Source: Chamaecyparis obtusa (taxonomy: Eukaryota > Streptophyta > Pinopsida > Cupressales > Cupressaceae). From it: a DNA stretch of 64,000 nucleotides. Each line of letters starts with the position of its first letter. Position 1 is the first letter of the stretch. Below are positions 1-9,757 of the stretch, piece by piece. The notes beneath the pieces were generated by a model, which was not told the origin of the DNA, did not search any database, and worked only from the letters and a program-made list of their open reading frames with translations. The stretch lies in assembly GCA_027943335.1 (NCBI GenBank), contig BSBK01007022.1, positions 403,770 through 467,769 on the forward strand, written 5' to 3'. A program made the translations under genes and the position numbers.

Positions 1-347
1 TGTATGTATGATCATAGATTATGGAAACAAGGATGGAGGAGTTATGATCGATTGAAGTGAAACATAGAATACTAAAAAGAAGATAGTGAAAGATAGTGAA
101 TGATTTGATTATTCTATCAAATTAATATGGATCCAAGTGTTGTGGTCATGATATGTTTGTCTTGACTAGGGTATGTTATTAATACTATGATAACAAGATG
201 ATTGGTTTACTAGAAGGCATGGTTTCAAGTGACAAAAGATCATTATGTGGAAGTTAGAAAAATGTTTGAATAGTTGATGTTACATTGGTGATTGGTGATT
301 GATAATGATGTAGTCAATTGTGATGAATTATTTCATGATCTAGGTGT
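1..347. other. Flanking DNA left of the first retrotransposon, possible copia LTR fragment
   Basis: No open reading frame is supported here. When the retrotransposon at 348-17550 and one copy of its target duplication are removed, this stretch joins 17556 onward without a gap. The joined right part ends like a plant copia LTR, with phrases of the 'loosened C-C-T-A-A-C-A-G-G' kind, a C-rich tract and a CTCTCAGTAATC end. The left part may therefore be the upstream portion of the same LTR, whose start would lie outside the window. This is inference. Confidence 0.35.
343..347. repeat. Target site duplication of LTR-RT1, left copy (GGTGT)
   Basis: GGTGT lies directly before the TG of the left LTR and again at 17551-17555 directly after the CA of the right LTR. 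A 5-bp duplication is what Ty3/gypsy integrases make, and it fixes both ends of the element. Confidence 0.93.
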
Positions 348-1332
348 TGTACACACTAAAATGGTGCACTTCTATGAACCATTACATGCAAGGTTGCTCA
401 AGAATGAGACCTCACAAAGTGGCTCATAGCTCTTTATGCATGGAGTTGCAAGGGACTATGATAAATTTGCTCTCAGCTAGAGCTACAAACTTGTGACCTT
501 GCTAGTCAACCATACAATGAGAGATTCAAGTGAAGACAAGGGCAACAATGCCAATGTCTCCAAGAATCACTATGAAATGCAATGCAATGCAACTAAAATG
601 AAGATGCAAATGTGCAAGCTATGCTATGAAAATGGAAGTACAAACTAAGCTATGAAAGGAAATAGCAAGTATTACCAAGCCTTCCTATTTAGACTATGTG
701 AGTTATTCTATTGCATAAAAGGAAACTAAGCTAACAATGCCATTATCATGCAACTATGAAAGAAATATGAACTAGATGATGCAATGAAGCAAGTCTTCAA
801 TGTCTTCAAACTCCAAATGCACCTAAAACCTGCAGCATAACAATAGCATAAAACAAGTGGATATCAAATGAAGGAGAGAGCCCTCCTTTTATAAGAAATT
901 AGGTGAAATGGACCATGGAGATTAAGAGGCAAAATGTCTTAATCAGTGGTGGAGCTTGAAAGAGGAGCAATCCATGTGCACAAGTATCCTCCAATAGGAA
1001 AATAAGAGTTGACTTTATGTCCATATGAGACAAAAAGTGCTTTTCTCTTTTTTTATAAAATAGGAATAATGCTTTATTTGTGCAACTTAGAATAAGATGA
1101 AAAGGTGGGGCTTTTTATTTAATCAAAAGGGGAGGAAATATTCCTTTTAATCAAATAAAGACTTAGGATAAATGGTTAGCACAAGGATAAAAATCCAATA
1201 TATGATCGAAATTAAGACTTGATCAAGAAATTGATAATGTTCAAAATATTGATTATTGATCAAAATGATTCAGGGTTGATAAATCAAATAAATAGGGCCC
1301 AAAGTCTAGGCGACCATTTTTGGGTGCATACA
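348..1332 (-). repeat. 3' LTR of LTR-RT1
   Basis: 985 bp, from TGTACACACT to GTGCATACA. It matches 16566-17550 end to end without a length difference, with about ten substitutions by eye. On the element strand it contains TATAAAAG (886-893), the likely core promoter copy. It is the downstream LTR because gag and pol run right to left. Confidence 0.95.
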
Positions 1333-1345
1333 TTTGCCCCTCTTT
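1333..1345 (-). promoter_or_regulatory. Polypurine tract of LTR-RT1
   Basis: Read on the minus strand this is AAAGAGGGGCAAA, directly against the 3' LTR. A purine run at this place primes plus-strand DNA synthesis in LTR retrotransposons. Its position agrees with the orientation given by the primer binding site and the pol genes. Confidence 0.85.
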
Positions 1346-2310
1346 GACTAATGTGTGATCGATTTGGGAACACATGTAGTCAAAGAATGAAGTTGAAATG
1401 TGAGATCGATCTGGGATCACAAAACAACTTAGATGTGAGGTCAATTCGGGATCACATCCGAACAAAGCATAAATAAAGGCCTTTGAACATGAGGTCGATT
1501 TGGGATCACATTCAAAGTAAGAGATAAGAATCTCAAATTTGAGCGACAGCTCACAAAAGATGTCTGAATCAGGAAAATCAAGTAATTGGGGATGAGAATC
1601 CCATAAGTACTGCCCCCTCAGAATTGAAATCGAAATCAGGTAGAGAGGAGAACAGTGAATTGATAAGGATTTGATCAAATCAGAATGAAATCACAATCGA
1701 ATGTAAGGGTCAAATAGGTTAACCATTAGGCAATGAAACATGCCCCAGCCTGATTGAAAAGATGCAGTCAAACGTGAGAAATGAGGGAATGGAATGAATA
1801 TGAATGAAAGACTAGAAGTTTGGAAGACATGGAAATGAAGAAATGACGATGCCCCAAAAGATTAGGCCTCAAAAGATCAGCCAACTGCGCAGAAGGGGGA
1901 AAGATTTTGGAACATGATTTTAACTATCAAGATGACCTTGGATTTCGATTTCAAGTCCAAAAATGGATCCAGGACATCGAAATTAGCTAGGGGTGCAATT
2001 TTCATGCAATTTCGAGGTGTTTTGAAAATGAGGCCAAAAAGTCAAAAGACTATAAAAGGGGTCAAAATGTCATTTTCAAAAATCATTTGTCTTTTAGTGA
2101 TTTGAGAATTTCAGAGCTTTTAGAGAGAGAAAATAGCCCAGCAAGCAGGGGTTCCCATCCACAGGCATCGATTCGAGCGTGCCCGGTTGCACAACCGGCC
2201 ACCACACTATCCTGCCCCGGTATGTTTTCAAAAAACTCAAGCTTTTTAGTCATTTTTTGCATTTAATAGCTTATTTTAGCACGTTTTTTCAAATTTTTTG
2301 TTAGGCAAAA
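1346..2310. other. Noncoding 3' spacer of LTR-RT1 next to the polypurine tract
   Basis: Nothing coding is supported. The stretch 1361-1510 holds several spaced copies of a short motif around TCGATYTGGGATCACA (for example near 1368, 1404, 1440 and 1496), a weak short-period repeat. Reading frames here on either strand lack any family resemblance. Confidence 0.5.
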
Positions 2311-2530
2311 TATCACGCGATACTTTAGAAGTATCGCGCGCTTTGGAGAGAAGTATCGCGCGATACTTCACGGGTCCCCAAAGTATCGCACGACCTAAGG
2401 CACCAGTATCGCACGATACTGGGTGAAAGATCGCACGATACTGGGTGAAGTATCGCGCGATATAAGGTTTATCGCCCTGCTATAGGGAGAAGTATCGCGC
2501 GATACTTCTCCAAAAAAAGAATATCGCCCA
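2311..2530. repeat. Palindrome cluster A (TATCGCGCGATA family) in LTR-RT1
   Basis: About ten exact or near copies of a dyad centred on TATCGCGCGATA sit within 220 bp. GAAGTATCGCGCGATACTTC, a perfect 20-bp palindrome, occurs at 2350-2369 and again at 2489-2508, where the dyad extends to 24 bp (2487-2510). Degenerate copies read TATCACGCGATA or TATCGCACGATA, that is, single C-T or G-A changes. The cluster ends just before the antisense plant mobile domain gene. Related clusters lie in the element's leader at 14578-14800 and 16208-16450. Confidence 0.9.
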
Positions 2531-2573
2531 GCATAAAATTTTGATTTTTAATGCATTTTTGAGCAAAAATGAC

Positions 2574-4518
2574 ATGGGTCTAGACAATGTTACATTTTTG
2601 GGATGTTTTATACTGAGTTTTTGGACATCCATCATGATATGTGCTAACAACTGGCTTGGTTTTGACTTGCAGGAGATTTTTCTGGTGCTCATCATCAGAG
2701 CACCGAAGGTGACAGGATTGCGGTGTGTCCGGGATCTAGACGATCCGGGCAATGCCAACATCAGAGCGATGGGATTCTGGTATCTGCTGAGATACCCATA
2801 TATCCGAGCGGACCATGGGTTGTTGACTGCTCTTGCTGAGAGATGGCATAGTGAGCACAACACCTTCCATCTACCTACTGGAGAGGTGTCGATTACTCTG
2901 GAGGACATCTACAGGATCTTACGAGTGTCATGTCATGGCGAGCCAGTGAGTATAATCATGTTTTAAGATCTAGTCATAAATATAATGTTTCCATATGATG
3001 AAAATTGACATGATTCATTTGTTGGCACAGGTGTACTATGATCAGGATGCCACTGAGGGGCACCAACTGGTTCAGGAGATGTTCCAAGATGTCACGATTC
3101 TGGATAGGCATATCAGCTGGGAGAGGCTGATAGATGATTTTGGTAGAGACTACCTAGTGCCATGTATAGTGGCTTCCATCATTTCGCAAATCCTGATGAC
3201 TGACCGCAGTCAGAAGGGTTTCCCGCTCGGATGGGCTCAGCTTTTGGTGGACTTGATTGGCAGGCCACGACGGATGGCATGCGGTCCTTCCATATTGGCA
3301 GAGATGTACCATGAGCTGCACGAGATCATCTACAGAGATGGTCAGACATGGGCATGTGGTGCCATCTTGGCACAGGTATGGGCGTGGGAGCACATCACTG
3401 TGGTGCACCCCAGGGTTCAGCCGAGGGAGAGGAGGTACCCCTACATCTATAGATACCTCAGGTTCATATCACATGCCCATTCTAGGGATGTGACCTACTA
3501 TCGGTAGATTTTGGATGAGATAGCCTCATTCACATGGAGGCCCTACAGGGAGGTTGAGGTTTGGGGAGATGCAGCAGATGAGCTAAGCTACATGCTATGC
3601 AGTCAGCCACTGGTAGGTCGGTATGCAGAGATTGTAGAGAGATTCTGCATCACTTGGGTATGGCGGCAGTTCGGGAGGCAGCAGCGAGTCTCGACAGAGA
3701 CTACCACCTATGCCAGAGCTAGAGACGAGGAGGGTCATGGGTGGCTACCCATGTTGGATTATTAGCAGGCTGTCACAGAGACAGCAGGTATCAAGAGCGA
3801 GCCCTGGGAGTATTTCCCAGAGATGGCAGATGTAGGGGCTGATGGAGCCTACAAAGCAGAGTGGCGGAGGGTGCCATTCCCTCAGTTTACAGTACCTGAT
3901 GCACAGGTACCAGTGCCGGGAGGAGACGGAGGAGATGATGGGGGAGATGGAGGAGATGGAGGGGATGGAGGAGAGGGAGGAGGAGAGGGAGGGGATGGAG
4001 GAGATGACAGGAGGGGGAGAGGGAGGAGGATGGAGAGAGGAGAGGGGTCGAGATCAGGTGGCCAAAAATGGTCACAGGGACAGTGATCAACGACACCTAA
4101 GGAGGAGGTGAGACCAGCTCGCTGACAGGCAGAGGTACAGCAGGAGTAGCCTACGGGGGGAGAGGATCTGAGAGCCCAGATACAGGCTCAGGAGGCAGAG
4201 ATACAGTAGCTCTGGACTACTATAGCCATGAGAGATCAGTAGCTACTGGATCTGAGGGCAGAGCGAGATCAGCAGATATCTGATCTTAGGGCAGAGATAG
4301 CACGCCGTGAGGCAATGGCACAGGCCGAGGCACTGGAGCTCCGATGAGAGTCAGCGAGAGCAGCCTATTATCACAGGTTATATCTACAGGCTGTCCCAGA
4401 GGGTGAGAGAGCACCATCATACTCTCAGCGGGTAGGGGTATCAGACGTGGTACTCGATAGGAGAGCTATGCCTCCTCCACCACCACGAGCTCCTCACGAG
4501 GGTGGTAGTGAGTCTTAG
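2574..4518 (+). pseudogene. Captured plant mobile domain (MAIN/MAIL-like) gene, antisense in LTR-RT1
   Basis: The first exon (to 2945) ends in a segment close to the plant mobile domain signature: 'LLTALAERWHSEHNTFHLPT' followed by GEVSITLEDIYRIL and HGEP. An 85-bp intron follows, then exon 2 from 3031 with the domain's C-terminal half (a WAQLLVDL stretch, then ILAQVWAWEH), a Gly/Asp-rich tract (about 3920-4010), a coiled-coil-like tail rich in LRAE/AQAEA, and a stop at 4516-4518. Exon 2 keeps one frame but has eight internal stops (TAG or TGA, for example 3505, 3763, 4084), all explicable as CAG or CGA changed by C to T. The start is uncertain: ATG 2574 is the first in frame, but a TTTGACTTGCAG before 2671 could be an acceptor of an earlier intron. 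Family members act in plant nuclei in gene silencing and meristem maintenance, and PMD genes are known passengers of gypsy elements. This copy cannot be translated as it stands. Confidence 0.85.
2946..3030 (+). other. Intron in the antisense PMD gene
   Basis: Starts GTGAGT and ends TTGGCACAG, 85 bp, phase 0. Splicing joins HGEP to VYYDQD and moves the reading frame correctly into the 1.49-kb second exon. The intron runs opposite to the retrotransposon transcript, so it would not be removed when the element copies itself through RNA. Confidence 0.8.
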
Positions 4519-6151
4519 GTGTAGATGTTTTGGACATATTTTGAGACTTTTGATCCAGATTTTGGGATCTCATATTGTATTGTATATCATGACATTGTAT
4601 ATAGATTTATGAGATTACTGGATGTTTGATGTATCATGTGTATTTGTCTCACTTGTGATGGATGTATCAGTTTATGTATATTGTCTTGTCATTTTGCTCA
4701 AAAATGCTTATGTATGTGCTTATGTATGTTCTCTCTCATAGATGTATGTTTAATTCTCATGTGTATGATATAGACTCATGTTTCTTGAAAATGACAGTTT
4801 TGATATAGATATGATGATGTGATTAACCCCTTGTGATGAACAGGAACAGGTTTGAGATGAAAAGAACAAGGAGTGAAAGACATGATCGAGAAGAGGAAAA
4901 GGTGAGCGCAGTCGACTGACAGGTCCACGTAGGATGAAAAGGAGAGCTCTCTCCAGATGCAAGAAATGCAAGACTAGACTATCATGACCCTAAAAATGCA
5001 AGCTACTATGAAAGTGGTTGACTTGAAAGGTCACAACGCTTATAGACATCTAATTATCATCATCGAGCGTTATTGGTAGCATCGCAAGATCATACAATGC
5101 ACACTAGCATAACTATGTGGATATGAATATGATCTTTATTAGATAGAAATGTGGAAATCTCACCTAGGCATCAAAGACATGTAGGTCTAGATGACTAATG
5201 CAGTGAGATCACCTAAGTTTGATATGGCGATATTATGCTTGTATCAAGACACATGAAAGTCAGGATAGCTAAAAGCATGCACTCGCAAAACAGTCAAGGA
5301 TAATACCTTGTCAATCCATAGTGTCAAGTAGGACCAGCATAAATGCTCATGACAGTTAGGATCAACAAAATATACCCACAAGCAGATAAAGAAAGAAAAC
5401 ATGTTCTCATACTCTCAGTCTTCTAGCTATGCATCATCGAAAACTTCTCAGGGAGAGACCACTCATCAAAGAAATTCTCATAGACAGCACACAAAGAAAA
5501 GTAAAGTCACCATATCTCAAGCGAATTGATTGTTTAAGTGCATGTGTGTTGGTCATAGAGTCAAATTCTGAGTATCATATCTGCTTAGTGAGAAATATCA
5601 CATCATACGAGACTGTTGAGTAAGACACCTGATAAGTGTTAAGAAACACTCGACGTAAGGGTAGTGTTGAAAAACACTGTTTGGGGTGGTGTTGAAAAAC
5701 ACCTGTTGTGAAATGCCCCAAGAGACAAATGTACCTAAAAGACCAATGCTAACAGTCATGCCCCCTAGACAAAGACAAAGACCAATTCCAGACTAAGCCA
5801 AATAAGGTCAAGGCATGATGGGAAGTGGCTAAGTGTTGAGGACTCATGCTAACAAATAGGAGTGCAAAGGCCTCAAGTAGCGCCTTTTTCCAGGTTTTCA
5901 CCACTTGGATTCATTTTTTCATTTTTTCTTTTTTTTTGTATTTTTGCTACCAAGGCGCCTATTGCTAGGTTTTTCACCAAGGCACTTTTTTATTTTTATT
6001 TTATTTTTTGAATATTTTGATTTTTTTGTATTTTTTTCAGGACTTTATATGCTTTTTAGGATTTTTTTCAGCATCATATATCAATTTTTTTGGAATTTTT
6101 TTTCAGGATCAATAAGATATGTACAAAGGATGCCCCCAGACAGAATGGGCA
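4519..6151. other. Noncoding spacer between antisense PMD gene and integrase in LTR-RT1
   Basis: No coding family is seen. The stretch 5900-6105 is T-rich on the plus strand (A-rich on the element strand). Short frames such as 5429-5623 have no recognisable features. Probably it holds the 3' end of the captured gene and the element's own 3' untranslated region. Confidence 0.5.
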
Positions 6152-7165
6152 TCAAGGATAGAACTTCTTGAGGTGCACAATGTTGATGGGATCAGGGAGC
6201 TATTCTCCATCAGGGTCTGACAGTAAATACGCACCAGTACCAAAAGTAGCTGTGATAACATATGGTCCAAGCTAGTTAGGTTCAAACTTGCCCTTTTGCT
6301 CTCTGTGTTGTTCGTTCTTAGGGTTCTCTCGCAAAACAAGATCACCTATTTGAAATTCTTTAGGGTGAACTTTTTTGTTGAATGCTTTGGACATACGCTT
6401 CTGATACACTGTCATATGATCAAAGGAAGCCTTACGCTTCTCATCTAGAAGTTCTAGTTCCTATAACCTCATGGCGCGGTAATCCTCATCTGTAATCAAA
6501 CCTTTGAGTGAGACTCTAAGTGATGGTATCTTGACTTCTAAAGGCAATATTGCTTCAGCGCCATAGGTGAGAGAGAAAGGAGTGGCTCCTGTAGGTGTGC
6601 GAATGCTTGTTCTGTAAGCCCATAGTGCTGGATTGATTTGTAAGTGCCAATCCCTACCATTCTTGTGTACTATTCTATGAAGAATCTTAAGAATAGTTTT
6701 GTTAGAAGCTTCTGCCTGTCCATTTCCCTGTGGAAAATAGATGGAGGACTAATGTTGCTTGATTTTAAACTTTTTGCATAGGTGCTTTAGGTCCTTATTC
6801 TTAAATTGACCTCCATTGTCAGTAATGATCTCAGAAGGCACTCCAAATTGGCAAATGATATGATTCAAGATGAACAAAGAAATGGTCCTTCCTGAAGCAA
6901 CAGAAAGTGGCACAGCTTCCACCCATTTTGTGAAGTAGTCAGTGGCAGTAATAATGAACTTGTGTCCACCTAATGAGTTGGGATGAATTTGCCTAACCAG
7001 ATCAAAGGCCTAGCGCTGAAATGGCTAATGAGAAACAGAAGGAATCAGCTCCCTACCTGGAGCATGAATCAGGTTGCCATGTTTCTAACATTTTTCACAT
7101 GACTTAGCAAAGGTGACTGCATCTATCTGCATTGTGGGCCAATAATATCCCACCCTAAGCAACCT
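6152..7165 (-). pseudogene. Integrase of LTR-RT1, broken by stops
   Basis: This is the last part of pol and continues the frame of the RNase H segment through a TAA at 7166-7168. The zinc-binding H-H-C-C region starts in the upstream segment (HEGICGGH) and continues here with CEKC. The catalytic core is recognisable: a D in the AFDLV region, TDNGGQFKNKDLK, and the Glu in GNGQAEASNK. The C-terminal part ends HLKKFYP before the TGA at 6152-6154. Several in-frame stops interrupt it but no frameshift was seen. Integrase inserts the element DNA; this copy would need read-through of the stops. No chromodomain is visible, as expected for Tat. Confidence 0.8.
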
Positions 7166-8386
7166 TTAGGCCATGGCAAGACCATTAGAATGTCCACCAC
7201 AAATGCCCTCGTGCATGTCAGCTAACGCTTGGTTGGATTCCTCCTTTTCCAAGCACCTAAGGAGCATCCCATCTAAACCCCTCCTATATAAATCACCAAA
7301 GATGAGGGTGTGGCGAGAGGCATTACGGATGAGGTTTCGGCATTTAGAGCAGTTGAATGTGTCGAGGATGATGCCATCACGAAGATATGAATAGATAGCA
7401 CCATATCGGGAAGACTTGTGTGTGATAATGGCACAAATGACGTGGCTTTCAGATGAGTCGAAGATGGGATGGTGTAGCTCTTCCACCAAGAATTCAAATC
7501 TGGATTCATGTGTCTCCAACTGAAGAAGTGAAGCTAATGTGGCCATGGCGTCTGCAGCTTTGTTCTTTATCCTAGGGATCTGTTGAAACATCACAAAGTT
7601 GAAATAGTGTCTCAAAGAATCAACCATCTTTTTATAGGGTATCAATTTGTCATCCTTGGTTTGATACTCTTCATTGACTTGGTTGATGATTAACTGGGAA
7701 TCCCCAAAGACATGTAACTCTGTGATGTTCCATTCTATAGCCATTCTCAAGCCATTAGTTAAAGCTTCATATTCTGCAATATTATTGGTACATGGGAATA
7801 ATAGTTTGTAAGACTTTGGAATGTGGTACCCATGTGAAGAAACAAATAACACTCCAGCACCTGATCCATTTTGCATGCGGGAACCATCAAAGAACATTGT
7901 CCAAGTGTGAGTAGTTGTATACAAGATGTGTTCGTCTGGGAATTCCACTTGGACTGGCATACTATCCTGGATTGGAAAATCAGCTAATTGGTCGGCAATA
8001 GCTTTCCCTTTTATTGCCTTCCTTTCAACGTACTCTATGTCAAATTCAGTTAGGACCATCATCCATTTAGCAAGTCTACCCGTCAGGGCAGCCTTACTAA
8101 GCAAGTATTTAAGGGGATCAATTTTGGCAACCAAATGTATGGTATGAGCAAGCATGTAGTAGCACAACTTTTGAGAAGCAAACACCACCGCGAGACAAGA
8201 CTTCTCAATATTATTGTAATTGATCTCATAGGAGACTAGAGTACGGCTGATATAGTATATGGCCCATTCTTTCCCAGTATCATCTGATTGAGCCAATAAT
8301 GCCCCCAGGGAAGTGTCTTTAACTAAAATATATAGGATCAATGGTTTCCCTGGAATAGGAGGCATTAGAATCAGAGGATTAGCCAA
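7166..8386 (-). CDS. Dual RNase H segment of LTR-RT1 pol (gypsy RNase H plus archaeal-type RNase H)
   Basis: 406 codons, open. Residues about 1-135 are the gypsy RNase H (WAIYYISRTL, then HTIHLVAKIDPLKYLLSKAA); the usual catalytic Glu position reads EKSCLAV, so this copy looks eroded. Residues about 160-295 are a second, archaeal-type RNase H with all four acidic residues visible: FFDGSR, the Glu in NNIAEYEAL, GDSQLIINQV, and the Asp in NKAADAMA. The segment ends in the first zinc-binding residues of integrase (HEGICGGH). Two RNase H domains in this order are diagnostic for Tat-type elements; the second is thought to supply the RNA-degrading activity. In-frame stops separate it from the RT upstream and the integrase downstream. 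Confidence 0.9.
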   Translation of the reverse strand: MANPLILMPPIPGKPLILYILVKDTSLGALLAQSDDTGKEWAIYYISRTLVSYEINYNNIEKSCLAVVFASQKLCYYMLAHTIHLVAKIDPLKYLLSKAALTGRLAKWMMVLTEFDIEYVERKAIKGKAIADQLADFPIQDSMPVQVEFPDEHILYTTTHTWTMFFDGSRMQNGSGAGVLFVSSHGYHIPKSYKLLFPCTNNIAEYEALTNGLRMAIEWNITELHVFGDSQLIINQVNEEYQTKDDKLIPYKKMVDSLRHYFNFVMFQQIPRIKNKAADAMATLASLLQLETHESRFEFLVEELHHPIFDSSESHVICAIITHKSSRYGAIYSYLRDGIILDTFNCSKCRNLIRNASRHTLIFGDLYRRGLDGMLLRCLEKEESNQALADMHEGICGGHSNGLAMA

Positions 8387-8524
8387 GTATTGTTTGATCT
8401 AATCTAGGCTCTTTTGACAATCCTCGTTCCAAACACAAGAAGCACCCTTATGCAATGTCTTGTTGAAGGGTTGCGCTCTATCTGCAAGCTGAGAAATAAA
8501 CCTCCTAATTGATTGAAGACGTCC

Positions 8525-9292
8525 CTAAAGACTTCTCATTTGGCTGATATTCCATGGAGGTGGCATATCTAGGATTGCTTGGACCTTTTCAGGGTCAATC
8601 TCGATACCTTTTGCTGATATTATGAATCCTAAAAGTTTGCCTGAGGTGACGCCAAATGCGCACTTCTTTGGATTCAATCTGAGTTGAAATTGTTCCATAT
8701 GATCTAGAATTACTTCCAGATCATTGAGGTGTGTGTCCCTTTTTCTTGATTTTGCTAGGGTATCATCCACATAATCTTCCATATTTTTGTGCATCATATC
8801 ATGAAAGATAGTCATCATAGCTCTTTGGTGGGTTGCTCCTTCATTCTTTAACCTAAATGGCATGACGTTCCAGCAATAGGTTCCCCATGCACATGTGAAT
8901 GCTATTTTTTCTTGGTCTTCAGGAGCTATTTTGATTTGATTATACCTTGAGAAACCATCCATTAGAGAATATATGTCATAGCCCACCGTCATGTCCACTA
9001 TCATGTCAATGTTTGGAAGTGGAAAATCATCCTTTGGGCATGCTTTGTTTAAATCTCTAAAATCTGTGCAGACACGAATGGACCCATCATGTTTGGAGAT
9101 GGGTACTATGTTTGAGATCCATTCTACATAATCAATGGCTCTAATAAATCCAGCTCTCAAAAGTTTTTCTAATTCCCCTTTGACAAGTAGAGCCACATGT
9201 GGATGCATTTTTCTTAATCTCTGTTTTACTGGCTTGACTCCTGGAGCTATGGATAAGTGATGCATTATGAGATTCATGTCAAGCCCTGGCAT
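8525..9292 (-). CDS. Reverse transcriptase of LTR-RT1
   Basis: 255 codons. The fingers and palm motifs run in order: KHDGSIRVCTDFRDLNKACP (about 67-86), FPLPNID (90-96), the first catalytic Asp in SLMDGFSRYNQI (112), MPF (144-146) and the YVDD box (174-177), followed by LNPKKCAFGV and GKLLGF. The catalytic Asps are present. MPFRLKNEGATHQRAM deviates at Gly and Tyr from the usual MPFGLKNAGATYQRAM. The KACPKDDFPLP wording is Tat-like. It lies in the same frame as protease and RNase H but is cut off by stops at both ends, which in the living element would be one polyprotein. Confidence 0.92.
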   Translation of the reverse strand: MPGLDMNLIMHHLSIAPGVKPVKQRLRKMHPHVALLVKGELEKLLRAGFIRAIDYVEWISNIVPISKHDGSIRVCTDFRDLNKACPKDDFPLPNIDMIVDMTVGYDIYSLMDGFSRYNQIKIAPEDQEKIAFTCAWGTYCWNVMPFRLKNEGATHQRAMMTIFHDMMHKNMEDYVDDTLAKSRKRDTHLNDLEVILDHMEQFQLRLNPKKCAFGVTSGKLLGFIISAKGIEIDPEKVQAILDMPPPWNISQMRSL

Positions 9293-9328
9293 GTCTGAGT
9301 AGGTCCATGCAAAATTAATTTTCTTTTT

Positions 9329-9682
9329 CTATAAAAACTGTACATATGCCTTGGTCTCTTCCTCTGATAAAGACTGAGCAAGATGGACTATCTGAGGGTT
9401 TTCTTCTGTGTTTAAATTGACTAGCTTTGTTGGTTCAATCAATATTGATGATCTATCTTGGAAATAACTCAGCAAGTTATTAAGTACCCCATCCTTAGGT
9501 GCCTCAAAGAGGTTTTCACCTTCAGATGCGTCATTTCTTTTTACTATTTTTGGTTCTGACACCGCCACAAATTGGTTTTCGCCATCAGACCTATTTTTCT
9601 TTTTCTCTTTTATTTTGAGACTGAGGTACTTAATATCAGGCTCTATCATGCTGGTTGTTGGTTCATTGGTGGAAGAAGCCAC
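9329..9682 (-). pseudogene. Linker between protease and reverse transcriptase of LTR-RT1
   Basis: 117 codons in the pol frame, without a domain I recognise. It is charged and ends in YVQFL just before the RT segment. It is bounded by stops and probably belongs to the polyprotein stretch that connects protease to RT. Confidence 0.6.
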
Positions 9683-9757
9683 AGGTTCAAGAGCATTCAG
9701 ATAGCAAGCAATTTCGTAATCATTGTGGAAGGTGAGGAATGTGGGCTCTTGATGGTG

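Noticed and set aside
3823..4111. Two overlapping Gly/Asp- and Glu/Met-rich frames and a Leu-rich antisense frame
   Set aside because: The Gly/Asp frame is the in-frame continuation of the PMD gene; the others are shadows of the same GGA-rich repeat.
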